Shown piece by piece: positions 33,379 through 42,775 of a stretch of DNA of 64,000 nt (position 1 is its first letter; each line of letters opens with the position of its first letter). Both the position numbers and the translations under genes were made by a program. A model generated the notes under the pieces. That model was not told where the DNA came from. It ran no database searches and was given only the letters and a program-made list of their open reading frames with translations. Source of the DNA: Paraeggerthella hongkongensis (GTDB lineage Bacteria > Actinomycetota > Coriobacteriia > Coriobacteriales > Eggerthellaceae); the NCBI RefSeq assembly GCF_003726035.1, contig NZ_QICD01000002.1, forward strand, positions 62,001-126,000, in the 5' to 3' direction.

Positions 33379-34515
33379 CTACTGGAACGCGTCGCGCAGC
33401 TTCTGCAAAGGCGTGCGCGCATCGGCCACGTCCTCGCCCATTTCCTCGGCAAGCTGCTCCAAAAGCTCGCGCTGCTTCTTCGTGACCTTCTTCGGAACCT
33501 GCACGTTCACATGCACGAACATGTCCCCGCGCGCATCGCTGCGGAAACGCGGCATGCCGAAGCCCTTCACGCGCACCACCTGCTCGTTCTGGCAGCCTTC
33601 GGGAATGCGGACCTGCACCTTCTCGTCCTCGAAGATGCCGTCGATCTCGATTTCCGAACCAAGCGTTGCCTGCACGATGGACACGTTCGCGCGCGCATGC
33701 AGGTTGTCGCCATCACGCTCGAAGAACTCATGCGGCTGGATGCGGCAGGTTACGATCAGGTCGCCCGGACGCGCGCCGTGCATGCCCGCTTCGCCGAAGC
33801 CGGACAGACGAAGCTGCTGGGAATCGCGGATGCCCACGGGAACCTCGACGGTCACGCGCTGTCGGTCGGGCACGCGGCCCTGGCCCTCGCATTCCGGACA
33901 CGGGTTCTCGATGGTATGGCCCGTGCCGCCGCAGGTCTTGCACGTGGTGGCCGTCTGCATGTCGCCCAAAAACGTACGCTGCACGGTGACCACGCGGCCC
34001 TGGCCGTTGCAATCCGGGCACACGACCTCGCGACCATCGGGGCCCAAGCCCGAACCGTCGCAGTCGGGGCACGGAGCTAGGCGGTCGTACACGATCTCCT
34101 TCTTGGCTCCAGCAGCCACTTCCTCAAGCGTCAGGCGCAAGCCGACGCCCATGTCGCGGCCTTCGCGGCGCTGAGGCGCATGGCCGGCGGCCTGCCCGCC
34201 GAAGAACGAACTGAAGATGTCGCCCATGCCGAAGCCGCCGCCGAACAGATCCTCGAAGTCCACGTAGCCGCCGCCGTAAGGGCTGCCGCCGCCTGCCGCG
34301 CCCGGCATGGTTCCGAAGCGATCGTACTGCGCGCGCTTCGCCGGATCGGACAGCACGTCGTACGCTTCGTTGAGCTCTTTGAACTGGTCCTCGGCATCGG
34401 GAGCCTTGTTTACATCGGGGTGCAGCTCGCGCGCGCGACGGCGAAACGCCTTCTTGATTTCGTCTTCGTTCGCATCCCGCGACACTCCCAGAACTTCGTA
34501 CAGATCCTTGGCCAT
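33379..34515 (-). CDS. dnaJ: Chaperone DnaJ (type I Hsp40)
   Basis: Co-chaperone stimulating DnaK ATPase. The 378-residue product has the J domain (~4-68, HPD motif in [12 protein letters not shown]) and a Gly/Phe linker with GGGFGMGD. Four zinc-binding CxxCxGxG repeats follow ([32 protein letters not shown], ~150-215), then the C-terminal substrate domain. Downstream of hrcA by ~75 bases, so under CIRCE control. dnaK and grpE are not in the window. Confidence 0.98.
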   Translation of the reverse strand: MAKDLYEVLGVSRDANEDEIKKAFRRRARELHPDVNKAPDAEDQFKELNEAYDVLSDPAKRAQYDRFGTMPGAAGGGSPYGGGYVDFEDLFGGGFGMGDIFSSFFGGQAAGHAPQRREGRDMGVGLRLTLEEVAAGAKKEIVYDRLAPCPDCDGSGLGPDGREVVCPDCNGQGRVVTVQRTFLGDMQTATTCKTCGGTGHTIENPCPECEGQGRVPDRQRVTVEVPVGIRDSQQLRLSGFGEAGMHGARPGDLIVTCRIQPHEFFERDGDNLHARANVSIVQATLGSEIEIDGIFEDEKVQVRIPEGCQNEQVVRVKGFGMPRFRSDARGDMFVHVNVQVPKKVTKKQRELLEQLAEEMGEDVADARTPLQKLRDAFQ

Positions 34516-34590
34516 CTGTCGTTGAAACCTTTCTTCACCAGCGGAAGGACCGCCCCTTCCGCTGCACTCGATTTTGCTTCTATCTAACCG

Positions 34591-35604
34591 TTATACGTCT
34601 TCGAGCGCGGAGCTTGCTATGCGCACCGCGCGAATAACCTTCGAGTAGTCCATGCGCGTAGGGCCCACCACGGCGACCACGCCGGCAGACTCGCCCCGTC
34701 CATATCGGCTGGCGACCACCGACACGCCCGAAAGCGCCGCGGCATCGTTTTCGCTGCCGATGCGCACGCTTGGAACGCCAGCGGCCTGACGGGACGCCTC
34801 GTCCATGATCTGAAGGAGCACCGTGTCGTCCTCGAGCACCTGCATGACGGGCAGCAACGCCTGCGACTGGCTGAATTCAGGCTGGCTGAGCAGCGAGCTT
34901 ACGCCTAGGCGATGCGCGCGAGACTGCTCGCTTTCCTGCAAGCACGACAGCACCTCGTCGAGCGCCATGCGCACAAGCGGGTCGCGAAACGCCTCGACCA
35001 TGCCCTGCCCCAACCCGTCTTCGATTTCCTGGAGCGACTTGCCCGTGAAGACGTCGCTCAGGAAATGCTGCACGTGCGCCAGATCGTCGCCCGAAACCTC
35101 TTCGGCGAACTCCATCTGGCGATTGAATACTTGGCCGTCTTCGGTCACCAACACCACAAGCGCCCTCATGGACGACAGCGATATCAGGGAAAGCTGCTTG
35201 ATATGCAGGTTGAGGACCGAGGGGGCAATCACAATGGAAAGGCAATCGGTCAAGCGCGTCAGGGCCGACGACGTCTGTTCGAGCAGGGCGTCCAGCTCGC
35301 TTGCACTGCGGCGCAACTGGTCCACCACGGGGCTGTATCGATCATCGTCGCCCGCAAGGTCGGTCTGCAGCAGGTTGTCGACGAACGCACGGTACCCGTG
35401 ATCGGTCGGGATGCGCCCCGCCGACGTGTGCGGCTGCGCAATGTAGCCGCCGTCCTCGAGAACCGACAGCTCGTTGCGCACCGTCGCGGGGCTCACGCCC
35501 AGCTGGTAGCGCTCCGTCAGCGTGCGCGAACCCACCGGCAGAGCGCGCGCGACGTATTCTTCGATGAGGGCTGCAAGCACCCTTTGCCTTCGATCCGAAA
35601 GCAC
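34591..35604 (-). CDS. hrcA: Heat-shock repressor HrcA
   Basis: Repressor that binds CIRCE operators and is stabilised by GroEL. The 337-residue product has an N-terminal winged helix (~1-75, RQRVLAALIEEYVARALPVGS and GVSPATVRNELSVLEDGGYI), then a GAF-like and an inserted dimerisation domain. The start is GTG at 35604 with GGTGGAG just upstream. A CIRCE element (35686-35712) lies upstream, so the hrcA-dnaJ pair should be self-repressed. Confidence 0.96.
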   Translation of the reverse strand: MLSDRRQRVLAALIEEYVARALPVGSRTLTERYQLGVSPATVRNELSVLEDGGYIAQPHTSAGRIPTDHGYRAFVDNLLQTDLAGDDDRYSPVVDQLRRSASELDALLEQTSSALTRLTDCLSIVIAPSVLNLHIKQLSLISLSSMRALVVLVTEDGQVFNRQMEFAEEVSGDDLAHVQHFLSDVFTGKSLQEIEDGLGQGMVEAFRDPLVRMALDEVLSCLQESEQSRAHRLGVSSLLSQPEFSQSQALLPVMQVLEDDTVLLQIMDEASRQAAGVPSVRIGSENDAAALSGVSVVASRYGRGESAGVVAVVGPTRMDYSKVIRAVRIASSALEDV

Positions 35605-35685
35605 GCTTCTCCACCTTTCCTCTCTCTTCCACCACTCAAGTCACCGTTTCATCGGCACCAGGCGATGCAATACCAACGTGTCATT

Positions 35686-35712
35686 TTAGCAGCCGATGCA
35701 AGAGAGTGCTAA
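35686..35712 (-). promoter_or_regulatory. CIRCE operator upstream of hrcA
   Basis: TTAGCAGCC, nine bases, GAGTGCTAA. The consensus is TTAGCACTC-N9-GAGTGCTAA: one arm is perfect and the other matches 6 of 9. A TAAAAT that could serve as a -10 overlaps it on the minus strand. Confidence 0.88.
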
Positions 35713-35810
35713 AAAAGGTGGCGATTATGGAGAATCTCAACGGAAGCGCCACAGAACGCGGCTGCTCGCCGCCAAATCGGAGCCCCCGGAAGGCAGACGA
35801 CCGCGAACGT

Positions 35811-35961
35811 GGGCGCAAGTCGGGACCTGTGGCGCTCCGTGCGCCCGTTTCGCGTTGCCTTTGCGACGTTCGATTGACAAAAGCCCAGGTGACGGTTTTT
35901 CGCAACGCGCGCAGCGCTCCGTTTTCGCGCTCGACGGTGTCATAGGTCCCCGTTTGCGCCC
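35811..35961. repeat. ~150-bp nested imperfect inverted repeat
   Basis: Outer arms 35811-35831 and 35941-35961 match as reverse complements at 17 of 21 positions (GGGCGCAA and GGACCT blocks identical). Inner arms CGCGTTGC (35851-35858) and GCAACGCG (35902-35909) are perfect. The size and shape resemble a small non-autonomous repeat element, or a structured RNA after hemW. Confidence 0.6.
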
Positions 35962-36011
35962 AAAACGCGTCGTGCACGCTACCTTCCCCCTGGCAGCGTC
36001 CCGTGCGGCGG

Positions 36012-37124
36012 TTACGGAGCCAGGTCGAACAAGTCGCCGTACAGCTCGTTGCCGCAAAGCCAACCGCGCTCCGTGGGGCGCCAGCGGCCGCCTTCGTGAA
36101 CGACCAGGCCCCGGTCTTCCAGATCGGCAAGCGTTTCGCTTGCCCGCGGCAGCAGCTCCGCCGCGCGTTCGACGCGCTCGTCGGACACGCCGCGCGTCAT
36201 GCGCATGCCCAGCATGAGGTCCTCCGCCGCCATCTGGCGCGCATCCAGATCGTCGGTGACCGCACCGTCCTTCACCCGCATGCGCCGTTCGGCGTTCTGC
36301 GTCATGGTGGCGGCGCTGCGGCCCAGGCCCAGGTAGGGCACGCCCGTCCAGTACGCGACGTTGTGGCGGCATTGAAAGCCCGGACGCGCGTAGCTGGCAA
36401 CCTCGTAGCGCTCGAAGCCGGCTTCGCCCAGAACCCGCGCGGCGATCTCCATGTGCGAAGCCTCCACGTCGTCGTCCGGCTCGTCCATCTCGCCCGCCAG
36501 AACGGCTGCATCGAACGGCGTATGGGGCTCGACGATGAGCGGGTACACGCTCACATGCGCCGCCCCGAGCGCGACAGCCTCGCGCACGCCCGCTTCGAAG
36601 CTTTCTTCGCTCTGACCCGGAATGCCGCACATCAAATCGACGCTCACGTTGTCGAACCTGGTCATCGCCGCTTCGATGGCCCGGCGCGCATCGCCGGCGG
36701 AATGCGCGCGACCGAGCGTGCGCAACACTTCGTCATCGAAGCTCTGCACGCCGATGGACAGCCGGTTCACGCCCAGCGCCCAGATGTCGCGCACCATGCG
36801 CTCGGTCAGGCTTTCAGGGTTCGCTTCCATAGTGCATTCCACGTCCGGTTCCAAGCGCATCGAGAGCGACAACGTGTACAGCAGCATCGACAAGCGGGAA
36901 AGGCCCAGGTGGCTCGGCGTCCCTCCGCCAAGGTACACCGTTTCGACGGATCCGAGCTCGCCTTCTTTCGCCTTGCGGCGGATTTGCAGGCAGAGGTCTT
37001 CCACGTACGCGTCGATCTCCGGCGCATCCGTCGGCACCGCCGCCGTGGCGAAATCGCAGTAAGCGCAGCGCTTCACGCAGAACGGGAGGTGCACGTACAG
37101 CGCACGGTACGGATCATGAGGCAT
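36012..37124 (-). CDS. hemW: Heme chaperone HemW (radical SAM, HemN-like)
   Basis: Radical-SAM protein that delivers heme in bacteria; often mislabelled as oxygen-independent coproporphyrinogen oxidase. The cluster motif is CVKRCAYCDF (~15-24): CxxxCxxC without the fourth cysteine of HemN, which favours HemW. LGGGTPSHLG, TMEANPES and GVQSFDDEVLRTLGR are family landmarks. The ATG at 37124 (MPHDPY) has AAAGGG upstream and overlaps the dus stop by 11 bases, so the pair is co-translated. 370 residues. Confidence 0.9.
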   Translation of the reverse strand: MPHDPYRALYVHLPFCVKRCAYCDFATAAVPTDAPEIDAYVEDLCLQIRRKAKEGELGSVETVYLGGGTPSHLGLSRLSMLLYTLSLSMRLEPDVECTMEANPESLTERMVRDIWALGVNRLSIGVQSFDDEVLRTLGRAHSAGDARRAIEAAMTRFDNVSVDLMCGIPGQSEESFEAGVREAVALGAAHVSVYPLIVEPHTPFDAAVLAGEMDEPDDDVEASHMEIAARVLGEAGFERYEVASYARPGFQCRHNVAYWTGVPYLGLGRSAATMTQNAERRMRVKDGAVTDDLDARQMAAEDLMLGMRMTRGVSDERVERAAELLPRASETLADLEDRGLVVHEGGRWRPTERGWLCGNELYGDLFDLAP

Positions 37125-38085
37125 GGTGCGCCCTTTCAACCAGCTCGTCGAATACGGAATCGAAATCCTCCACGGTCACGCAGGCGTTGATCTTCCCGCG
37201 AGCCGCCGCCGCGCCCGGCAGACCGGCCAGATACCACATGGCGTGCTTGCGCATGCGCACGATGTTCTTGCCCTCGCGCTCGGAAAGCAGCCGCGCATGG
37301 CGTCGCGCCATGGCTATGCGTTCGTCTACGCTCGGCATCGCGGGCTCGGCGCGCCCGGCAAGCGCCGCCTTCGCCTGCGCGAACAGCCAGGGGTTTCCCT
37401 CAGCGGCGCGCGCGATCATCACGGCGTTGCAGCCGGTGCGCTCCAACATGGCCACTGCGTCGGAACCGCTCCGCACGTCGCCGTTTCCCACCACCGCAAC
37501 GCTCACGGCCTCGCGAACGCGCGCGATCACGCCCCAGTCGGCGCTGCCGCGGTACAGCTGCTCGGCGAACCGTCCGTGCACGGCCACGGCCGCCGCGCCC
37601 GCATCTTCCATGCGGCGCGCGAACTCGGGCGCGGACTCGTCGCCCATGGCCCAGCCGCGTCGGAACTTCACCGTCACTGGATGCTCGACGGCATCCGCCA
37701 CGGACCGCACGATGCGCGCCGCCAACGCAGGGTCCTTCATGAGCGCCGAGCCGTCGCCTTTCGATACGATCTTGCGAGCCGGACAGCCCATGTTTATGTC
37801 GAGGTAGGCGAGGCTCTCCCCCATCTCCTGCTCGATCCAGGCGGCTTGCGCCGCCATCGTGTCGGGCTCGTGCCCGAACAGCTGCACGGCCACCTGCTCC
37901 TCTCCGGCAGCCAGGTTCAGCAGATGGCGCGTCTTCTCGTTCGCGTACGAGAGGCCTTTCGCGGACACCATCTCGGTATACGTGAGATCGGCCCCCTGCT
38001 CGCGGCAGAGCGTCCTGAACGCCTCGTCGCTCACGCCCGCCATGGGGGCGAGCAACAGGCGATGCTTTTGGAAATAGTCGTGCAT
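37114..38085 (-). CDS. dus: tRNA-dihydrouridine synthase (DusB-type)
   Basis: FMN-dependent reductase of tRNA uridines. APMAGVSDEAFRTLC (~13-27) starts the TIM barrel; the catalytic Cys and FMN region are in DINMGCPARKIVSKGDGSALM. VKFRRGW and VVGNGDVRS are further FMN contacts. The C-terminal helical domain contains RMRKHAMWYLAGL. I use the ATG at 38085 (MHDYFQ); an in-frame GTG 18 bases upstream is possible. Lies between the small membrane-protein gene and hemW. Confidence 0.92.
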   Translation of the reverse strand: MHDYFQKHRLLLAPMAGVSDEAFRTLCREQGADLTYTEMVSAKGLSYANEKTRHLLNLAAGEEQVAVQLFGHEPDTMAAQAAWIEQEMGESLAYLDINMGCPARKIVSKGDGSALMKDPALAARIVRSVADAVEHPVTVKFRRGWAMGDESAPEFARRMEDAGAAAVAVHGRFAEQLYRGSADWGVIARVREAVSVAVVGNGDVRSGSDAVAMLERTGCNAVMIARAAEGNPWLFAQAKAALAGRAEPAMPSVDERIAMARRHARLLSEREGKNIVRMRKHAMWYLAGLPGAAAARGKINACVTVEDFDSVFDELVERAHHAS

Positions 38086-38120
38086 AGGCGCTTTTTCGCT
38101 CACGTGAAACCACACGCCCC

Positions 38121-38318
38121 TTACAGGCTCGACAAGATGTCCAAAGCGCTCACGCCGGCGAATATGAACAGCACGACCACGGCCACCACGGCGAACAGGC
38201 ACCCGCAGCCAAGGGCGGCCTTCGCGCCGCCTCCCATGCCGGCCTCCTGCTGGGCGGCCTTCTTGTCGTTGAACGGATCGTCCAGCCAGTCGAATTCTTC
38301 TTTGCCTTTGCGTGCCAT
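38121..38318 (-). CDS. Small single-TM protein, unidentified
   Basis: A 65-residue protein with a charged N-terminus (KEEFDWLDDPFNDKKAAQQE), a Gly/Ala/Cys stretch (ALGCGCLFAV) and one membrane segment (~38-58). No family recognised. It sits between lepA (22-base gap) and dus in the same direction, so it is probably expressed with them. The ATG and position support it being real. Confidence 0.65.
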   Translation of the reverse strand: MARKGKEEFDWLDDPFNDKKAAQQEAGMGGGAKAALGCGCLFAVVAVVVLFIFAGVSALDILSSL

Positions 38319-38340
38319 GCAGCCTACCTCGCGCTTTCGC

Positions 38341-40146
38341 CTACTCGTCCACTTTGAGGATCGCCATGAACGCCTCTTGAGGGACTTCCACGTTGCCGAT
38401 GTTCTTCATGCGCTTCTTACCGGCTTTCTGCTTCTCCAGCAGCTTTCGCTTGCGGCTGATGTCGCCGCCGTAGCATTTCGCCAGCACGTCCTTGCGCTTC
38501 GCCTTCACCGTCTCGCGCGCCAGCACGCGACCGCCGATGGCGGCCTGAATGGGCACCTCGAACATCTGGCGCGGGATGATGCCCTTGAGCTTCTCGGTCA
38601 GGATGCGGCCGCGGTCGTACGCCTTGTCCTTGTGCACGATGAACGACAGCGCGTCCACGGGCTTCCCGGACAGCAGAATGTCCAGCTTCACCAGCTTGGA
38701 AGGCTTGTACCCGTCCATCTCGTAATCGAGCGACGCATAGCCCTTCGTGTTGGACTTGAGCTTGTCGAAGTAGTCCATGATCAGCTCGGACAGCGGGATC
38801 TCCCACAGCATCTCCACCGTGGTGGTGGACAAATAGTTCATCGTGACGAAAGTGCCGCGCCGCGCCACGGTCAAGTCCATGACCGCGCCCACGTAATCGG
38901 GCGGGATGAGGATCTTGGCCTTGAGGTAGGGCTCTTCCACGCGCTCGATCTCGCCAGCGTCGGGCATCTCCTGCGGCGAATGCAGGCTCACCATCTCGCC
39001 GCCCTGCTTGTACACGTGGTACTCCACGGAAGGCGCCGTGGCCAGCAGGTCCAGGCCGAACTCGCGCTCAAGGCGTTCCTTGATGACCTCCATATGCAAC
39101 AGGCCCAGAAAGCCCACGCGAAAGCCGAAGCCCAGCGCGTGCGATTTCTCAGGCTCCCAAATGAGAGCCGGATCGTTGAGGGAAAGCTTCTCGAGCGCTT
39201 CTTTGAGGGGTTCGTACTGGTCGCCGTCGATGGGGTACAGGCCCGTGAACACCATGGGCTTGACCTCGCGGTATCCGGGAAGCGGATCGCTCACGCCGCC
39301 GTGCGCCTGCGTGATGGTGTCGCCCACCTTCACCTGCGAGACGTCCTTGAGGCCCGTCACCAGGTACCCGACCTCGCCCACGCCGAGCGCCGGAAGCGCC
39401 GTCTCGGCAGGTCGGCGCGCGCCGACCTCTTCCACAAGCGCCTCGGCGCCGGTGGCCAGCATGCGGATGCGGTCGCCCTTCTTCATCTGGCCGTCCACCA
39501 CGCGCACGAGCGCCACCACGCCGCGGTACGCGTCGAAGTACGAGTCGAAGATGAGCGCGCGCAACGGGGCGTCGGCCACGCCGACGGGCGCGGGCACGTT
39601 GTACACCACGGCCTCCAGAAGATCATGCACGCCCACGCCGGTCTTTCCCGAGGCCAGCACGGCGTCGTCGGCCGGGATGGCCAAGCCGTCCTCGATCTCC
39701 TCGCGCACCCGGTCCGGCTCGGCCGCCGGCAGGTCGATCTTGTTGATGAGCGGGATGATCTCCAGATTCGCGTTCATGGCCATCATCGCGTTGGCCACCG
39801 TCTGCGCCTCGACGCCCTGCGTGGCGTCCACCACCAGGACGGCGCCCTCGCATGCGGCCAGCGAACGGCTCACCTCGTAGGTGAAGTCCACATGGCCAGG
39901 CGTGTCGATCAGGTTGAACTGGTAGGTCTGGCCGTCGTCGGCCGTATAATCCACGCGCACGGCCTGGCTCTTGATGGTGATGCCTCGCTCGCGCTCGATG
40001 TCCATGCTGTCAAGTAGCTGCTCCTGCATGTCGCGCTTCGACACCGTGCCGGTCAATTCCAGCACGCGGTCGGACAGCGTCGACTTTCCATGGTCGATGT
40101 GCGCGATGATCGAGAAGTTTCGTATGAGGTTCGGGTCGGTGGTCAT
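38341..40146 (-). CDS. lepA: Elongation factor 4 (LepA)
   Basis: Translational GTPase that back-translocates or helps ribosome assembly under stress. The 601-residue product has G1 in [11 protein letters not shown] (~13-23), G3 DTPGHVDF and G4 NKIDLPAA. The domain order is the LepA set, including its unique C-terminal domain ([24 protein letters not shown]), which separates it from EF-G. Followed closely by a small membrane-protein gene. Confidence 0.98.
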   Translation of the reverse strand: MTTDPNLIRNFSIIAHIDHGKSTLSDRVLELTGTVSKRDMQEQLLDSMDIERERGITIKSQAVRVDYTADDGQTYQFNLIDTPGHVDFTYEVSRSLAACEGAVLVVDATQGVEAQTVANAMMAMNANLEIIPLINKIDLPAAEPDRVREEIEDGLAIPADDAVLASGKTGVGVHDLLEAVVYNVPAPVGVADAPLRALIFDSYFDAYRGVVALVRVVDGQMKKGDRIRMLATGAEALVEEVGARRPAETALPALGVGEVGYLVTGLKDVSQVKVGDTITQAHGGVSDPLPGYREVKPMVFTGLYPIDGDQYEPLKEALEKLSLNDPALIWEPEKSHALGFGFRVGFLGLLHMEVIKERLEREFGLDLLATAPSVEYHVYKQGGEMVSLHSPQEMPDAGEIERVEEPYLKAKILIPPDYVGAVMDLTVARRGTFVTMNYLSTTTVEMLWEIPLSELIMDYFDKLKSNTKGYASLDYEMDGYKPSKLVKLDILLSGKPVDALSFIVHKDKAYDRGRILTEKLKGIIPRQMFEVPIQAAIGGRVLARETVKAKRKDVLAKCYGGDISRKRKLLEKQKAGKKRMKNIGNVEVPQEAFMAILKVDE

Positions 40147-40239
40147 AGCCTGTCTTTCAAAACGTCAGCCCGCACGCGGGCGCTTGAGAAACGAAAGCCT
40201 ATTCTACCTCATTCGCCCCGGGTGGAAAGGGCGCGCCCA

Positions 40240-40677
40240 CTACAGTTCCACGACAGCGGCGTGCGGACTCGACGAGCTGACGTGCACCAGCTGCGCGCGG
40301 ACGGAACCGTCATGGTCCGTGCAGAGAGCCCATAGACCGTCGGCAAGTCGCACGATCGTCTCTTCCCCGCGCGTCGAGACCGCGGAGTCCAGCACGGGAA
40401 CGAACGACGAACCGTCCTCGGACGTAAAAGCGGGTTCGCATACCAGAACGGACACAGCGTCAGTCCTCACCGTCACGGCAGTTCCGCTCTCGATCACGTC
40501 GGCCGGAACGTCCGCGCCCCAAAAGCGCACGGCCTTGCCATCGGGATGGCAGCTCACGCACGCCTCGTTCGCGTCGATCACCTGATGCTGCCCGGACGTG
40601 CAGCCCGAAAGCGCTGCCGCAAAGACGGCAAGCGCACATACGCCTATCACGCTGAAGCGGGGTTTTGCGAAGGGCAT
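40240..40677 (-). CDS. Small lipoprotein with a CxxCH heme-type motif
   Basis: A 145-residue predicted lipoprotein. The N-terminus has a hydrophobic signal with lipobox LSGC (Cys ~25), so it should be anchored on the outer face of the membrane. Ten to fifteen residues later comes ACVSCH, a CxxCH cytochrome-c heme site, then a ~95-residue beta-rich region with a Ser/His-rich end. A single CxxCH could be chance, but the exported location suits cytochrome-c attachment. No c-type maturation genes are in the window. The ATG at 40677 follows AAAGGAAG. Family unknown. Confidence 0.7.
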   Translation of the reverse strand: MPFAKPRFSVIGVCALAVFAAALSGCTSGQHQVIDANEACVSCHPDGKAVRFWGADVPADVIESGTAVTVRTDAVSVLVCEPAFTSEDGSSFVPVLDSAVSTRGEETIVRLADGLWALCTDHDGSVRAQLVHVSSSSPHAAVVEL

Positions 40678-41064
40678 GGGCGGGCTTCCTTTCAGCCTTT
40701 TTCGGCCAATAGATGGTTTCGTGTGCGGTTTCGACAAATTATCGTGCAATCTCGGCCAACCTTTGCTATTCTATCGCATTGTGTATCCAGCGATACGTAC
40801 GCGCGATGGCATTTCCATCGCCGAATCAGCAGACGTGGCTGCGCTTTACGATTCGTTCAGCTGGGTGGCCGGTAGGTCAAAGGAACAGAGAAATCCCGCC
40901 TGTTCCACATGCATCAAGCGCTTCGGCTTGCAGAAGTGCGGGTCCTCGCGGATCGCATGCGTGGCTATCGGAAACCTCGGCGAAGGCGCGCGACGCTGGA
41001 AACGCAGGAAGTCCGAAGACTTCGCAGAAATCTAGATTCGTGATTCATTGGAGGAAACACACAC
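40678..41064. other. Divergent intergenic region lipoprotein-rpsT
   Basis: About 390 bases between diverging genes. A GAAGTC/GACTTC hairpin (41008-41023) lies in the presumed rpsT leader. A plus-strand open frame across 40598-41035 has Cys-rich sequence near its end but overlaps the lipoprotein gene and looks like no family; I do not call it. No promoter hexamers are good enough to name. Confidence 0.45.
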
Positions 41065-41562
41065 ATGGCGAACATCAAGAGCCAGAAGAAGCGCATCATC
41101 ACCAACGAGAAAGCCCGCATGCGCAACCGTGCGGTCAAGAGCGAGGTCAAGACCGCGATCCGTCGCGTCAAAGAGGCCGTTGCCGCCGAAAACGGCGCCG
41201 AGGCATTCGCCGCCGCCATGGCTGCTTGCCGTCTGCTCGACAAGGCTGCTTCCAAGGGCGTCATCCACAAGAACCAGGCCGCCAACCGCAAGAGCGGCGT
41301 CATGCTGCTCATCAAGGACCTCGTAACCGACGCCGATCGCGCCGCATACGTGAAGCCCGCCAAGAAGGAGCAGAAGACCGGTTCCAAGAAGGCCGAGCGC
41401 AAGGCTGCCCGTCTCGCAGAGATGAAGGCCGCGTCCGAGGAAAAGGCGAAGCGCCGCGAGAAGCACATGGCCGAAGTGAAGAAGGCCGAAGAGCGCAAGG
41501 CGAAGGAAGCTGCCGAAGCCGCCAAGGCCGAGGCCGAGAGCGCCGAGGAAGCCGCTGAATAG
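41065..41562 (+). CDS. rpsT: 30S ribosomal protein S20 (bS20) with long C-terminal extension
   Basis: Primary 16S-binding protein. Residues 1-~88 are a complete S20 ([40 protein letters not shown]). S20 is normally 85-95 residues; this one has 165. The extra ~77 residues are an Ala/Lys/Glu-rich helix ([33 protein letters not shown]) with strong alternating charge. The ATG follows GGAGG eleven bases upstream. It is one of the few plus-strand genes and faces holA. A terminator hairpin follows (41612-41639). Confidence 0.95.
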   Translation: MANIKSQKKRIITNEKARMRNRAVKSEVKTAIRRVKEAVAAENGAEAFAAAMAACRLLDKAASKGVIHKNQAANRKSGVMLLIKDLVTDADRAAYVKPAKKEQKTGSKKAERKAARLAEMKAASEEKAKRREKHMAEVKKAEERKAKEAAEAAKAEAESAEEAAE

Positions 41563-41611
41563 CGACCACTCTATCGGAGATCGCCCCGCGATCCTTCCGC
41601 ATATCAAGAGA

Positions 41612-41639
41612 GAGCAGGCCCCGAAACCGGGGCCTGCTC
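41612..41639 (+). terminator. Hairpin after rpsT
   Basis: Twelve-base perfect arms (41612-41623, 41628-41639) with a four-base loop fifty bases past the rpsT stop. No T-tract, so termination may need other factors. Confidence 0.65.
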
Positions 41640-41697
41640 GCATTCTCGCGCCAGGCTCGCATCCCGGCTCACGGCTCCGCGCTGCCCCTGCATGCGA

Positions 41698-41751
41698 AAG
41701 CGCCGCCGCAGTTCGCGTCCCAGCGTAAAGACATGAACTGCGGCGGCGCTT
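41698..41751 (-). terminator. Hairpin after holA
   Basis: Seventeen-base perfect arms (41698-41714, 41735-41751) with a twenty-base loop, forty bases past the holA stop and followed by TTTCGC on the minus strand. Separates the converging rpsT and holA genes. Confidence 0.65.
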
Positions 41752-41791
41752 GACGCACGCGAGAAGCACGGTACAAGAACGTTCGCACGCG

Positions 41792-42766
41792 CTAACGCGC
41801 AACCACTCCAAGCACCCATTCGAGGAAGGCGGCGTCCGGATCGGCCCCGCTTTTCATGGCGCGCTCGGTATCGCGCGCGGCGACGATGGCCGCGCGCAGC
41901 TGAGCAGAGGTGAACCCGCGCGCCCAGGTCGCGTGGTTCTTCACGCGCCAATCGGGCATCTTGAGCGCCGCAGCCACGCCGCGCGGATTGCCGCGATCGG
42001 CCAGCGCGCGGGCACAGACGAGCTCGCGCAGGCGCGTCGTGCACATGGCCAGCAGCGCGTGCGGAGACACCGAGTCCATGCGCCCCAAGTACAGCAGGCA
42101 TTTGCGCGCATCGCGCGCCGCGAAAGCGTCGACGAACTCCCATGGCTTGACCTCGGCGGTGCGGCTGACCATAGCGACGATCTCATGCTCGTTCACGGCA
42201 TCGGTTCCGCGATGCGCAAGCGCGATCTTCTTGAGCTCGCTGTCGAGGTGCACCGTGTCCTCGCCCACCAGATCCACCAGCTTCGCAGCGGCGCCTTCGG
42301 TAAGCGTGACGCCGTGGCCCACCGCCATGGCCCGAACGGCCTTGGGAAGCTCGAAGCGCTTGAGCGGCGCGCAGTCGATCACGGCCGTCTTGCCGTGCTT
42401 GGCAACGGCTTTGTACAGACGCGTGTTCTTTGCCAGCTTTTCAGCTATCAGAGCGAGCACGGTGGTTTCCGCCGGTGAATCGAGGTATGCTACCAGTTCC
42501 TCGGAATCGGCTTTCTTCAGCTTGTCGACGGCGCGCACCTCGACAAGGCGCACGGGGCTTGCGAACGGCACGGTGTTGCACGCCGAGACGATGTCGACGC
42601 CGGTTGCCGTCTCGCCGCTGAATTCGTCGGAATTGAACGACAGGTCCCCCAAAGCGGAAAGACGAGCACGGAGGCGCTTCGTCACCGTGTCTCGCTTTAG
42701 GGCGTCTTCGCCGCATATCAGGTAGACGGGGAGCAAGGGTGCGTTTTGTTTCTTCTGAGCAGTCAT
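41792..42766 (-). CDS. holA: DNA polymerase III subunit delta
   Basis: Subunit of the clamp loader that opens the beta clamp. The 324-residue product has the family pattern: an N-terminal segment VYLICGEDALKRDTV (~14-28), a RecA-like domain without a usable P-loop, EDTVHLDSELKKIAL (~180) and a helical C-terminal collar domain. It lies directly after comEC, the widely conserved comEA-comEC-holA order. Confidence 0.92.
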   Translation of the reverse strand: MTAQKKQNAPLLPVYLICGEDALKRDTVTKRLRARLSALGDLSFNSDEFSGETATGVDIVSACNTVPFASPVRLVEVRAVDKLKKADSEELVAYLDSPAETTVLALIAEKLAKNTRLYKAVAKHGKTAVIDCAPLKRFELPKAVRAMAVGHGVTLTEGAAAKLVDLVGEDTVHLDSELKKIALAHRGTDAVNEHEIVAMVSRTAEVKPWEFVDAFAARDARKCLLYLGRMDSVSPHALLAMCTTRLRELVCARALADRGNPRGVAAALKMPDWRVKNHATWARGFTSAQLRAAIVAARDTERAMKSGADPDAAFLEWVLGVVAR

Positions 42767-42775
42767 GGTTTCATT

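Larger units (their letters stand above)
35605..36011. other. Intergenic region hemW-hrcA
   Basis: About 400 bases. Near hrcA it holds the CIRCE element (35686-35712). The middle (35811-35961) is a nested imperfect inverted repeat described separately. Open frames across it have no family resemblance and I treat them as non-coding. Confidence 0.6.

Noticed and set aside
40598-41035. Plus-strand frame with several Cys near its end, upstream of rpsT
   Set aside because: Overlaps the start of the lipoprotein gene, has no family match I recognise and no ribosome site; composition is not convincing.
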